Under the pieces are notes generated by a model. The model saw only the letters and a list, made by a program, of their open reading frames with translations. It was not told the DNA's origin and did no database searches. A stretch of DNA of 51,482 bases, taken from Winogradskyella sp. (GTDB lineage Bacteria > Bacteroidota > Bacteroidia > Flavobacteriales > Flavobacteriaceae). Within the stretch, counting starts at the first letter, position 1. Each line of letters opens with the position of its first letter. Position numbers and translations under genes: made by a program. This document shows, piece after piece, positions 36,404 through 45,001 of the stretch. The stretch spans positions 1 to 51,482 of the forward strand of contig NZ_JANQOM010000064.1 of the NCBI RefSeq assembly GCF_028289625.1, written 5' to 3'.

Positions 36404-38014
36404 ATGATTAGAAAATTAACCATGCTTTTATTGCTCCTTGTCACAATAAATAGCTATGCACAAGAAGATGCTTGGGTGTATTTTACGGATAAGCCGAATG
36501 AATCTGCCGCTCTAAGTAATCCTATATCTATACTCACACAAAAGGCCTTAGATAGAAAATTGCATCGTGGTATTGCTCTAGACAGTAGGGATGTCCCTGT
36601 ACATGAGCCTTATATCGCTGATTTAAAAATGCAGACAGGAATTACTGTTATGGCTAAGTCTAAATGGTTTAATGCAGTGCATATTAGAGGAACTCAAGCA
36701 GATATTTCTGCCCTGAGTAGCTTAGCTTATGTAGATAGTATTGATTTTGCAAATACTAATTTGTCGGATTTGGGTTCTCGTGTAGAAACTGTTCAGGATA
36801 AAATGGAAGTTGAAAACGAGAGTATTGTTTTTACATATGGTGATACGCAAAACCAAGTAGAAATGATTAATGCGGACAATTTACACTTTAATGATTTTAC
36901 GGGAGAAGGAGTCACCATTGCGGTGATGGATTCTGGCTTTCCTAATGTTAATACCATGAGTGCTTTTCAAAGATTACGAAATAATGGTAACTTGTTGGAT
37001 GGCTACGATTTTGTAAATCGCAATGCAGATGTATATGCCAATGCTGCGAGTTCTCATGGAACAAGAGTTTTAAGTACTATGGCGGCTTATATTCAAGATG
37101 AGTATGTAGGTACTGCACCAGACGCATCTTATTATTTATTTCTTACGGAAGATGTTGGAAGTGAAAATCCTGTAGAAGAAAGTTATTGGGTAGAGGCTGC
37201 AGAGCGGGCTGATAGTTTGGGTGTGGATATGATTAATACTTCACTGGGCTATACAGAGTATGACAATGCTAATTACAATTATACACCAGCAGAAATGAAT
37301 GGCCAAACGGCCTTTATAACCAAAGGAGCATCTATCGCAGCCGAAAAAGGAATTTTAGTAGTGGTGAGTGCTGGAAATTCTGGGGCTAGCTCATGGCAGA
37401 CTGTTGGGGCACCAGCAGATTCCCCTAATGTGCTTTCTGTTGGTGGTGTTGATGCTAATGGTAATTATGTGGCATTTAGTTCTCAAGGTGGGGCAGCGCA
37501 GGTAGGTTATCAGAAACCGGATGTTGTCGCAAGAGCAGGACTAGCATACGTGATAGATGAAAACAACAACATTACCCAGAATAATGGTACCTCATTTAGC
37601 GCGCCAATTCTGTGCGGTGGTATCGCGTCGTTATGGCAATCCATTCCTGATGTATCACCTGTAGAAGTGATGGAATTTGTAAGGCAATCTGCTTCGCAAT
37701 ATACCATGCCAGACGACTTTTTGGGTTACGGTATACCAGATTTAGCTTTGGTACGGACCTTAGGGACAGAAGACGAAACTATAGAAAGCTTCGATTTTTA
37801 TCCGAATCCAGTAGAGAATCAACTAAATTTTGATTTGACTTCTGATACAGAATTTAAAGTTTCTTTATTCAATTATCTAGGTCAAGAAGTTTTAAGTACT
37901 AAAGTAAGTGTAACATCAAATTCTATAAATTTTGAACAACTGTCTTCTGGTGTTTATATTATGAAACTTTTATCAGTGTCACAATCGCGAACCTTAAAGA
38001 TTATTAAGCAATAA
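36404..38014 (+). CDS. S8 subtilisin-like protease with type IX secretion sorting domain
   Basis: The 536-residue protein has a signal peptide ending SYAQ (about 20), a propeptide, and a subtilase domain with the triad Asp176 (AVMDSGFP), His218 (SSHGTRV) and Ser397 (NGTSFSAP). From about 460 to the end is a C-terminal domain starting FDFYPNPVENQLNFD and ending TLKIIKQ, the type A sorting signal that directs proteins through the Por/T9SS system to the surface. It is therefore an exported protease. It lies 20 bp after mnmA, and the gap to the next gene is filled with palindromes. Confidence 0.95.
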   Translation: MIRKLTMLLLLLVTINSYAQEDAWVYFTDKPNESAALSNPISILTQKALDRKLHRGIALDSRDVPVHEPYIADLKMQTGITVMAKSKWFNAVHIRGTQADISALSSLAYVDSIDFANTNLSDLGSRVETVQDKMEVENESIVFTYGDTQNQVEMINADNLHFNDFTGEGVTIAVMDSGFPNVNTMSAFQRLRNNGNLLDGYDFVNRNADVYANAASSHGTRVLSTMAAYIQDEYVGTAPDASYYLFLTEDVGSENPVEESYWVEAAERADSLGVDMINTSLGYTEYDNANYNYTPAEMNGQTAFITKGASIAAEKGILVVVSAGNSGASSWQTVGAPADSPNVLSVGGVDANGNYVAFSSQGGAAQVGYQKPDVVARAGLAYVIDENNNITQNNGTSFSAPILCGGIASLWQSIPDVSPVEVMEFVRQSASQYTMPDDFLGYGIPDLALVRTLGTEDETIESFDFYPNPVENQLNFDLTSDTEFKVSLFNYLGQEVLSTKVSVTSNSINFEQLSSGVYIMKLLSVSQSRTLKIIKQ

Positions 38015-38052
38015 ACGCTGTACTTTTTTAAGCTTAAGAATTAATGGTATTT

Positions 38053-38076
38053 GTCAGACTGAGTGTAGTCGAAGTC
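38053..38076. repeat. dispersed repeat copy (GAGTGTAGTCGAA core)
   Basis: A copy of the intergenic repeat family with core GAGTGTAGTCGAA inside GTCAGACT...AGTC. It is the first of four palindromic elements in the gap 38015-38254. Confidence 0.65.
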
Positions 38077-38106
38077 AAAAAAATTATCTACCTTTTTGAT
38101 AAACAG

Positions 38107-38149
38107 GTATCGAGAACTAGTCAAATATTGAAATTCTCATTCTCGATAC
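38107..38149. repeat. inverted repeat GTATCGAGAA / TTCTCGATAC
   Basis: Perfect 10-bp arms at 38107-38116 and 38140-38149 enclose 23 bases. It is unrelated in sequence to the GTCGAA core family, so the gap carries two kinds of palindrome. Confidence 0.8.
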
Positions 38150-38176
38150 AAATTTCTCTCATTCACATTCGCTAAA

Positions 38177-38191
38177 GTCAATCGAATTGAC
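38177..38191. repeat. palindrome GTCAAT-CGA-ATTGAC
   Basis: A 15-bp perfect palindrome with a 3-base centre. It could be a protein-binding site for the nitronate monooxygenase gene 64 bases downstream, or a fragment of a larger repeat. Confidence 0.6.
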
Positions 38192-38211
38192 GAATTTTAT
38201 CAATCTTTAGT

Positions 38212-38238
38212 GTCATGCTGAGCGCAGTCGAAGCATCT
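38212..38238. repeat. dispersed repeat copy (GAGCGCAGTCGAA core)
   Basis: A canonical copy: GTCATGCT, core GAGCGCAGTCGAA, then AGCATCT, so ATGCT pairs with AGCAT around the core. It ends 16 bases before the nitronate monooxygenase ATG at 38255, so it lies in the leader or promoter of that gene. Confidence 0.8.
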
Positions 38239-38254
38239 AAACAACAATTCTATC

Positions 38255-39196
38255 ATGAAAAACAGAATCACCTCATTGTTTAACATCACATATCCAATCA
38301 TCCAAGCAGGCATGATTTGGAATAGCGGCTGGCGCTTGGCCTCTGCAGCAAGTAACTCTGGTATTCTAGGGCTAATAGGTGCAGGTTCAATGTATCCCGA
38401 TGTCTTACGCGAGCATATCCAGAAATGTAAAGCCGCGACCGACCAACCCTTTGGTGTAAACGTCCCAATGCTCTATCCAAATATTGAAGAGATTATGGAG
38501 ATTATAGTTGCCGAAGGTGTAAAAATTGTGTTCACTTCTGCAGGAAATCCAAAAACATGGACCTCTTGGTTGCAAGATAAGGGGATTATCGTGGTACATG
38601 TAGTGAGTAGCGTAAAGTTTGCCCTTAAAGCCCAAGCCGCAGGTGTGGATGCTGTTGTAGCTGAAGGCTTTGAAGCAGGTGGTCATAATGGACGTGATGA
38701 GACCACAACCTTAACTTTGATTCCCATGGTAAAAGAGCAGCTAGAAATTCCCTTGATAGCGGCTGGAGGTATTGCTACTGGAAGCGCTATGTTGGCTTGT
38801 ATGGTGTTGGGAGCTGATGGGGTACAAGTGGGTAGCCGATTTGTAGCGAGTGAAGAATCCTCAGGACATCCAGATTTTAAACAAGTGGTGGTCGATGCTA
38901 AAGAAGGAGCTACCCAATTGACTTTAAAAGAATTGGCACCAGTAAGGCTTATTAAAAATAAATTTTTCAACGACGTCCAAGAGCTCTATAAAACAGGGCC
39001 AAGCGCAGAAGAATTGAAAAACTTATTGGGTAGAGCAAGAGCCAAACGTGGTATGTTTGAAGGCGACTTGGATGATGGCGAATTGGAGATTGGTCAAATT
39101 TCTGGACTTATTCACGATATAAAACCGGTAGCTGAGATCGTAAAGGATATGGTGGCTGAGTTTGAGGAGGCTAAGAAAAATATAGCTTCACTTTGA
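38255..39196 (+). CDS. nitronate monooxygenase-like flavoprotein
   Basis: The 313-residue FMN protein has the NMO/2-nitropropane dioxygenase TIM barrel: ITYPIIQAGMIWNS at the start, PFGVNVPM, AGVDAVVAEGFEAGGHNG with the catalytic-type His, IPLIAAGGIATG and GADGVQVGSRFVASEES. These enzymes oxidize alkyl nitronates and related toxic compounds. It also resembles enoyl-ACP reductase II (FabK), which has the same fold, so either activity is possible. A block of palindromes separates it from the upstream protease. Confidence 0.88.
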   Translation: MKNRITSLFNITYPIIQAGMIWNSGWRLASAASNSGILGLIGAGSMYPDVLREHIQKCKAATDQPFGVNVPMLYPNIEEIMEIIVAEGVKIVFTSAGNPKTWTSWLQDKGIIVVHVVSSVKFALKAQAAGVDAVVAEGFEAGGHNGRDETTTLTLIPMVKEQLEIPLIAAGGIATGSAMLACMVLGADGVQVGSRFVASEESSGHPDFKQVVVDAKEGATQLTLKELAPVRLIKNKFFNDVQELYKTGPSAEELKNLLGRARAKRGMFEGDLDDGELEIGQISGLIHDIKPVAEIVKDMVAEFEEAKKNIASL

Positions 39197-39260
39197 TTAA
39201 AATTACGTAGTTCTAAGTATTGATTTCTTCGAATGGAAAAGCTAACTTCGCTTAACAGAT

Positions 39261-39312
39261 GATAAAGTCAACCTGTATTGAGCATAGCCGAAGTATTAAA
39301 ACTGACTTTATC
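39261..39312. repeat. nested palindrome with a GAGCATAGCCGAA core
   Basis: GATAAAGTCA (39261-39270) is the exact reverse complement of TGACTTTATC (39303-39312). Between them at 39274-39295 is a divergent copy of the dispersed repeat (TATTGAGCATAGCCGAAGTA). The whole element sits 18 bases before the next start codon. Confidence 0.75.
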
Positions 39313-39330
39313 TAATTGTTGGCAATAATT

Positions 39331-39981
39331 ATGACTGAACAAAACTACATATTTGGATATGGTTCACTTATTGAAAGTGAATCTAGATTGCGAACTACAC
39401 CCAATGCGAAGAATGTTTATCCTATTATAGTTAAGGGATTAAAGCGAGGATGGTTCGCAAGAACAGGAGGAAATAGTTTGTCAACTACATTTTTAGGTTG
39501 TATAAGAGACTCTAAATCAACAGTCAATGGAGTAATTTATAAAGTAAGTGAGAAAGAAATAGAGGGTTTGGATAGCCGAGAGAAAGGATATTCTAGAGAA
39601 CTGATAGAATCAGAAGCTATTGATTTTCTATTTGATATCAAAGACAATAATATGAAGGTTTGGACATATTTGAACGAATTTGTCAACTTTGAAGCGCTAA
39701 AAAAAAACTTCCCTAACAAAGAGTTTCCTATTGTTCAATCTTATGTTGATATGTGCATCAATGGATGTTTAGAAATCGAAACAAAATTTGATAAAGCTAA
39801 AGAGATAGGCTTTACAAAAATGTTTATAGAATCAACAGAATATTGGAATCAGTTTTGGGCAAATGACAGAATATATCCTAGAAGAGCATTCATTTATAGA
39901 CCAAATGCAAACACCATTGATACCTATTTAAAAGATTATTTGAAAGATAAGTCATTGTTTAATAAAATATACATTGAATAA
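39331..39981 (+). CDS. gamma-glutamylcyclotransferase-like protein
   Basis: ATG at 39331 gives 216 residues; an upstream TTG at 39316 is not used. The start YIFGYGSLIESESR is the GGCT/AIG2 fold's substrate-binding loop, and LDSREKGYSRELIE contains the Glu expected in the active-site pocket. The family removes 5-oxoproline from gamma-glutamyl dipeptides or modifies amines. The C-terminal half (about 110-216) is an extension not seen in small GGCT proteins. The next gene starts two bases after its stop. Confidence 0.8.
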   Translation: MTEQNYIFGYGSLIESESRLRTTPNAKNVYPIIVKGLKRGWFARTGGNSLSTTFLGCIRDSKSTVNGVIYKVSEKEIEGLDSREKGYSRELIESEAIDFLFDIKDNNMKVWTYLNEFVNFEALKKNFPNKEFPIVQSYVDMCINGCLEIETKFDKAKEIGFTKMFIESTEYWNQFWANDRIYPRRAFIYRPNANTIDTYLKDYLKDKSLFNKIYIE

Positions 39982-39982
39982 T

Positions 39983-40846
39983 ATGGAGGGATACTATAAC
40001 ATTGAAACCTTAATGGTAATATTATCTGCAATTGGAACCTTGCTTGCATTTGGTTGGATTGTTATAGCTCGTCATTACAAAAGTAACAACGAGCAAAAGC
40101 TCTTAAAGTTAGAAAATGAGCATAGAGATGAATTATTTAAATTAAAAACAGAGCAAGAAAAAGACAAAAAAGATTGGGAAAGTTCTATTGAAAAGGAAAA
40201 AGAAAATCTTGAGCTCGAATTGGATAAAAAGAAAAATGTTCCTTTAATTCAAGAATCAAAAACTGTTTACGTTAAATATCTACATATTAAAAATCCAAAA
40301 GATGGACCTGTTTACTCTAGGTATAATGATAGACTTGAAGAAGAGATTGATGTATTTAGTGAATACCATTACTATCGCTTTAACAAATACAACATAAAAA
40401 ATAACTCAATTAAACTGACCGATAGGTCAAGTGGAATAGTTGACCAAAATATTTTGTATCCTTGGAAAAAATTGACCTTTACTGACTTGCCAAGTAAGAA
40501 TCTCAAAGGATTTATTTCTCAAAATGTTGATGATAGTGATTGCTATTTCTCAGCGACAACTTATTATAATGGGTTCACAGAAGGTAATGAGGATATAGGT
40601 ATGAAAATGGAAATGGATACACTAGAGGCCAGAATAATTGTTGATTTTTCTTCGATAATCGGCTTAAAAAAGCTATTTACAAAAGAACCAGATGCATACA
40701 AGTTTGAACTGGATGGGGGCAAAACAAAACTCTTAGGACTTGAAAAAATATCTGAAGGTGTATACCATTTGGCTAAGTACAATTTGAAAAAGGACGAATC
40801 ATTGCTAGTTGATTTTCATGTTGATTGGAATTATTTAGAAAAATAA
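39983..40846 (+). CDS. membrane-anchored coiled-coil protein of unknown function
   Basis: ATG at 39983 (two bases after the upstream stop) gives 287 residues. A membrane helix at about 6-27 is followed by a long charged coiled coil (about 30-80, rich in Glu and Lys), then a globular beta-rich domain of about 190 residues. No family was recognised. Tight linkage to the GGCT-like gene implies a shared transcript, and its base composition is like its neighbours. Confidence 0.7.
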   Translation: MEGYYNIETLMVILSAIGTLLAFGWIVIARHYKSNNEQKLLKLENEHRDELFKLKTEQEKDKKDWESSIEKEKENLELELDKKKNVPLIQESKTVYVKYLHIKNPKDGPVYSRYNDRLEEEIDVFSEYHYYRFNKYNIKNNSIKLTDRSSGIVDQNILYPWKKLTFTDLPSKNLKGFISQNVDDSDCYFSATTYYNGFTEGNEDIGMKMEMDTLEARIIVDFSSIIGLKKLFTKEPDAYKFELDGGKTKLLGLEKISEGVYHLAKYNLKKDESLLVDFHVDWNYLEK

Positions 40847-40919
40847 CTATGGCAAAACGTTAAGCGCAATAACCAAAATTCACCTTTAAATTTAATTCGC
40901 TTAACTAAAACCTAAATGC

Positions 40920-40927
40920 TACCTTCG
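40920..40927 (+). promoter_or_regulatory. probable -7 box TACCTTCG of the MATE gene
   Basis: TACCTTCG differs from TAnnTTTG by one base and ends four bases before the ATG at 40932, implying a leader of only a few bases. It is the only promoter-like signal in the 85-bp gap. Confidence 0.4.
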
Positions 40928-40931
40928 CGGC

Positions 40932-42311
40932 ATGGTTTTAAGTCTCTACACCAAAGAGTTTCGTTATAATCTTAGATTGGCTTCTCCCGTAATGTTGGGG
41001 ATGCTGGGGCATACCTTTGTCAGCTTTGTGGATAATGTGATGGTGGGGCAATTGGGCTCAGCAGAATTGGCAGCGGTCTCTTTGGGGAACAGTTTTATTT
41101 TTATTGCCATGTCTTTGGGAATTGGTTTTTCTACGGCTATTACCCCTTTAGTGGCAGAAGCTGATTCTGAGCAAAATTTTGTCAAGGGGAAGTCGGTGTT
41201 TAAACATGGTTTTTTTCTCTGTACCGTTTTAGGCATTCTATTATTTCTAATGGAACTGATCGCTAAGCCTTTGATGTATGTGATGGACCAACCCGAAGAA
41301 GTGGTCATTTTAGCCATTCCTTATTTAGAATTGGTGGCCTTTTCATTGGTGCCGCTTATTATGTTTCAGGCCTTTAAGCAGTTTAGTGATGGCTTATCGT
41401 TAACTAAGTATCCTATGTTTGCCACCATTGTCGCCAATATTTTAAATGTAGCTATCAATTATGTGTTGATTTTTGGAAAGTTGGGGTTTCCACAAATGGG
41501 TATTGTAGGTGCTGCGGTAGGGACCTTAGTATCGCGTTTTGTAATGTTATTTTTCCTATGGTGGTTATTGGCAAAACGAAACAAATCCAGAGCCTATGTG
41601 ACCAATATTAAGTTCTTTAAACTCAGTAAAACATCGCTCAACAAAATCATTAATTTGGGTTTTCCTAGCTCCATGCAAATGTTTTTTGAAGTCGCCATTT
41701 TTACGGCAGCGATTTGGCTCAGTGGGCTTTTGGGTAAAAATGCTCAAGCCGCCAATCAGATTGCTTTAAACTTGTCCTCAATGACCTTTATGGTGGCCAT
41801 GGGATTAAGTGTGGCCGCTATGGTTCGTGTCGGTAATCAGAAAGGGCTTAAAGATTATAAGAATTTAAAACGCATAGCGGAATCTATATTTTTAGTCGGT
41901 TTTATGTTTGCTGTAGTATTTGCTATCATCTTTGTTGTGTTTCACAAAGCCTTACCGGATTTATATGTTGATTTAGATGACCCTACCAATGCCATGGATA
42001 CCGCTGAGGTGGTAAAAATTGCAGCGACCTTATTGTTGGCGTCTGCAGTATTTCAAATCAGTGATAGTTTACAAGTCATTGCGCTTGGAGCTTTACGCGG
42101 CTTACAGGATGTTAAAATTCCAACCCTAATTACATTTATTTCGTATTGGGTCGTCGGATTTCCAATAAGTTATTTCCTAGGTAAAGAAGATGCTTATGGC
42201 AGCCTAGGAATATGGTTAGGCTTAATAGCTGGATTAAGTACTGCCGCAATTTTGTTATATATTCGGTTTAACTATTTAACTAAAAAGTTAATTTCCCAAG
42301 AGGCGCAATAA
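40932..42311 (+). CDS. MATE family efflux transporter
   Basis: The 459-residue protein has 12 hydrophobic segments in two homologous halves, matching the multidrug and toxin extrusion family (Na+ or H+ antiport across the inner membrane). MVGQLGSAELAAVSLGNS in the first half and SGLLGKNAQAANQIALNLSS in the second are the family signatures. The length is normal. It is followed by a long repeat-rich gap. The substrate cannot be read from the sequence. Confidence 0.93.
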   Translation: MVLSLYTKEFRYNLRLASPVMLGMLGHTFVSFVDNVMVGQLGSAELAAVSLGNSFIFIAMSLGIGFSTAITPLVAEADSEQNFVKGKSVFKHGFFLCTVLGILLFLMELIAKPLMYVMDQPEEVVILAIPYLELVAFSLVPLIMFQAFKQFSDGLSLTKYPMFATIVANILNVAINYVLIFGKLGFPQMGIVGAAVGTLVSRFVMLFFLWWLLAKRNKSRAYVTNIKFFKLSKTSLNKIINLGFPSSMQMFFEVAIFTAAIWLSGLLGKNAQAANQIALNLSSMTFMVAMGLSVAAMVRVGNQKGLKDYKNLKRIAESIFLVGFMFAVVFAIIFVVFHKALPDLYVDLDDPTNAMDTAEVVKIAATLLLASAVFQISDSLQVIALGALRGLQDVKIPTLITFISYWVVGFPISYFLGKEDAYGSLGIWLGLIAGLSTAAILLYIRFNYLTKKLISQEAQ

Positions 42312-42323
42312 GTGCCGAGTCGT

Positions 42324-42374
42324 CACTTCGAGTGGTTACGCTGTAGCGTGATTGTACTCCGACTAAGCTCAGCT
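42324..42374. repeat. hairpin cluster with a GTCGGAG repeat copy
   Basis: CACTTCGAGTG (42324-42334) and ACGCTGTAGCGT (42338-42349) are short hairpins. ACTCCGACTAAGCTCAGCT (42356-42374) is a minus-oriented, divergent copy of the dispersed repeat. All lie within 65 bases of the MATE stop and may form part of its 3' end. Confidence 0.6.
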
Positions 42375-42407
42375 GAACTATCGAGAGGTATTTTTAACTC
42401 AAATGGT

Positions 42408-42482
42408 TCTAGATACATCCCGACGTTTACACTTCGACTTCGCTCAGTGACCACAGTCGGGATACTCGAACTGACATCTAGA
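42408..42482. repeat. three-level nested palindrome
   Basis: Outer arms TCTAGAT (42408-42414) and ATCTAGA (42476-42482), middle arms ATCCCGAC (42417-42424) and GTCGGGAT (42456-42463), and inner CACTTCGACTTCGCTCAGTG (42430-42449), a minus-oriented copy of the dispersed repeat. All three levels are centred on nearly the same point. Confidence 0.8.
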
Positions 42483-42508
42483 TTTTAATAGTGCTTTTAA
42501 CTACTAAC

Positions 42509-42524
42509 TAAATTTGTATTTTTG
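42509..42524 (+). promoter_or_regulatory. two adjacent -7 boxes before the small acidic gene
   Basis: TAAATTTG (42509-42516) and TATTTTTG (42517-42524) are adjacent TAnnTTTG matches. They lie about 53-68 bases before the ATG at 42577. Confidence 0.5.
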
Positions 42525-42576
42525 TGCTATAACAAACATGCTTCAAGCAAGGTGCTTCAAACTTCAAACTAAAGAA

Positions 42577-42804
42577 ATGACACTACCCAAATTCATACTA
42601 GGAGATAACACGGATTATCCCGATGCGATTTATATCGTTCATACCGAATTTCCGAGATTTATCATTAACCTTGAAAATGATGAGGTAGAATGGTTTGAAG
42701 AATTTGACCAGCACGACCAACAGGAACTGGAAACCGAAACCGAAAATTATATCAGACAAGCTACTGAGTTCTATGATAGGGAAGTAGCACGTTACGACGA
42801 TTAA
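42577..42804 (+). CDS. small acidic conserved protein
   Basis: ATG at 42577, after AAAGAA, gives 75 residues beginning MTLPKFILGDNTDYPDAIYI and ending REVARYDD. A TTG at 42514 overlaps the promoter and is not a start. The protein is very acidic and looks like a well-folded flavobacterial family of unknown function. Its stop overlaps the start of the PAP2 gene by one base (TAATG), so the two are translationally coupled. Confidence 0.75.
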   Translation: MTLPKFILGDNTDYPDAIYIVHTEFPRFIINLENDEVEWFEEFDQHDQQELETETENYIRQATEFYDREVARYDD

Positions 42805-43376
42805 TGCTCGATAAGCTTTTAGACTTAGATACCGAACTTTTTGTATTTCTCAATGGACTTGGGTCTTCATCTTGGGATGGGTTGTGGTTGGCTATTACCA
42901 ACAAATTGACCTTTGTACCGCTTTATGCCTTATTGCTGTTTCTTATCTATAGAAAATTGGGATGGAAAGCCTTGTTGCTCATTATGGTGAGTATTACATT
43001 GATGATTTTATTCACGGATCAAACCACTAATTTGGTAAAGCGTTCGGTATTGCGTTTTAGACCGTGCGCATGTGATGAAATTAAGGATACCATTCGTTTT
43101 ATTGCAGACCGATGTAGTACCAACCGTAGTTTTTTCTCTGGTCACGCCTCTAATTCTATGGCAGCTGCTGTGTTTGGTGGTTTGGTATTACGCCCTTATT
43201 TTAAAAATCTAATTTTCATATTGCTGTTTTGGGCATTTTTAGTCGCCTATAGCCGTATTTATGTAGGTGTTCATTTTCCTATTGATATTTTATGTGGAAT
43301 GACTTTTGGAGCCTTAGCAGGTTTTGGATTTTATAGATTGAATACGTATGCTCTGAAACGATTTACCAGTACCTGA
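42804..43376 (+). CDS. PAP2 family phosphatase (membrane)
   Basis: The 190-residue protein has several hydrophobic segments and the complete PAP2 signature: KRSVLRFRP (Lys79, Arg86), SFFSGHAS (about 109-116) and SRIYVGVHFPID (Arg151, His157, Asp161). Such proteins remove phosphate from lipid phosphates, notably undecaprenyl diphosphate or lipid A. Next to polyprenyl-linked sugar enzymes, a lipid-carrier or lipid A role is a reasonable inference. It converges on the GT39 gene with a 2-bp gap. Confidence 0.9.
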   Translation: MLDKLLDLDTELFVFLNGLGSSSWDGLWLAITNKLTFVPLYALLLFLIYRKLGWKALLLIMVSITLMILFTDQTTNLVKRSVLRFRPCACDEIKDTIRFIADRCSTNRSFFSGHASNSMAAAVFGGLVLRPYFKNLIFILLFWAFLVAYSRIYVGVHFPIDILCGMTFGALAGFGFYRLNTYALKRFTST

Positions 43377-43378
43377 AA

Positions 43379-45001
43379 TTACTGTTTTCGAGATAAATGA
43401 TACATCTGATTCACCAAGCGCGACCGATGCCCTCTTGTTCCTTTTTTGGCTGTATTTAAGTCGTAAGTATCAATGAATATAATACGATATACTTTGGACA
43501 GTTCTGGGATATCCTTTGGGTTTTCCTTACCTGTTAATAAATTAAACTCTTTTTCGGATGGTAATACCAAGCCTTCAGAAGTGTTTAATTTCGGAATTTT
43601 ATCACCATAATCGTAAATCGCTTCAGGCGAAACATCTCCTAAACTATATAAGGGTATAGACGTATTGCGCAATTCTGAAACAGGTTTAAAGTCTTTTTGA
43701 ATGTTCAATTTTGCTAACGGAAGTCCTAAGGCACCTAAACTCATAAGTAATCCAAGGCACAGATAGAAAACGACCTTGATACTCTTTTGTTTCAAATGCC
43801 ACAGCATAAGAAAACCTATGATTGCTAAAACAACTTGGGCAGCAATAAAATTGATTAACACTAGAGAGTTGCTAAAAGGGGCTATATAAAATCCGATGAT
43901 ACCAAATAGAAGTGCTATGGTTGCAATTAGCCCAAACTGAAAGTAAACAGGAATCGTTTCGCGTTTGTCTTTAAGATTTTTGAATTCCCTAATTAAATAA
44001 TCAATATAAAAGCCAATATTGATGGCAAGAGGGATTAAAACGGGCATTAAGTATCGCGATTTCTTTTCAGGAATTATAGATAAAAGCACAACGGCAATAA
44101 TCGTCCAGAAAAAGCTAAATCTGTAAGCCTTTAAATCTGAAACCCTAGATTTCATATAAGGATAAAGCAAACTTATAAATGCAAGAATCGTCCAAAGTCC
44201 ACTCTGTACAAAGAAACTCCAATAATAGTAAAATGGCCTTACATTATAACTGCTCCAATTAGACGTTTCCTTTGAAGCAATAGCCGTAAACGTCTCTGGG
44301 TCGGCCACACGAACATGAAAATACCACCAACCTCCCAAAACAATGCCGAAAATCAAAAGACTTATAAGCTTTAAAAAGTGTAAAAGGGTACCTCTTAACT
44401 TATAAGCAAAAGCATAAGCAATAACAAATGATAAGAACAATACGTAAAGCGACACAGGACCTTTGGACAATACAGAACCTGCTATAAATAGCACAAATAA
44501 CAAGCTTTGTACAATGCTTGTTTTTTCATTTTTAAGCATTATGTAAAGCTGATACAATGCCATTAACATAAAGCTATGCGTGTAAATATCCCAAGGAGCT
44601 TCTATGATGATACCAATGACATAAAATGAACTTAAAACGACAAATCCATTGACTAAACTGTGCGATTTGTTGAGTTCTAATTTCTTTGATAGTAAATAGG
44701 TAAAAATACCAATACTGGCTAAAAAAAGTAGTGCTGGCCAACGTAAGGCTAATACCGATTTAATACCGAAAAGCATTCCAAAAAAAGCTGTAATCCAAGT
44801 TGGTAATGGTGGTTTTTGGTAACGCGCTTCACCATTCATGGTGGTCAAAATCCAATTATCATCAGTAAGCATTTCTCTGGCTGATATAAAATTGCGAGCT
44901 TCCATAATGGTAACGGGAATGGCATCAATAGTGAAACCCAACATCACTATGACGAAAAGTACAAGACTTGGAATAGGATATTTTTCAATAAGCTTAATCA
45001 T
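43379..45001 (-). CDS. GT39-type membrane glycosyltransferase (ArnT-like)
   Basis: The 540-residue protein has about 12 membrane helices and an early luminal loop with EARNFISAREMLTDDNWILTT near 34-54 and RYQKPPLPTWITAFF, the Asp/Glu-containing pattern of GT39/ArnT enzymes. These move a sugar or aminosugar from a polyprenyl phosphate to lipid A or protein outside the inner membrane. Its start overlaps the stop of the LAB_N gene by one base (TAATG). With GT2, LAB_N and PAP2 genes next to it, this is probably a surface-sugar pathway. Confidence 0.88.
   Translation of the reverse strand: MIKLIEKYPIPSLVLFVIVMLGFTIDAIPVTIMEARNFISAREMLTDDNWILTTMNGEARYQKPPLPTWITAFFGMLFGIKSVLALRWPALLFLASIGIFTYLLSKKLELNKSHSLVNGFVVLSSFYVIGIIIEAPWDIYTHSFMLMALYQLYIMLKNEKTSIVQSLLFVLFIAGSVLSKGPVSLYVLFLSFVIAYAFAYKLRGTLLHFLKLISLLIFGIVLGGWWYFHVRVADPETFTAIASKETSNWSSYNVRPFYYYWSFFVQSGLWTILAFISLLYPYMKSRVSDLKAYRFSFFWTIIAVVLLSIIPEKKSRYLMPVLIPLAINIGFYIDYLIREFKNLKDKRETIPVYFQFGLIATIALLFGIIGFYIAPFSNSLVLINFIAAQVVLAIIGFLMLWHLKQKSIKVVFYLCLGLLMSLGALGLPLAKLNIQKDFKPVSELRNTSIPLYSLGDVSPEAIYDYGDKIPKLNTSEGLVLPSEKEFNLLTGKENPKDIPELSKVYRIIFIDTYDLNTAKKGTRGHRSRLVNQMYHLSRKQ

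Noticed and set aside
42514..42576. N-terminal extension of the small acidic protein
   Set aside because: It begins within the promoter boxes, and the ATG at 42577 has a purine-rich leader.
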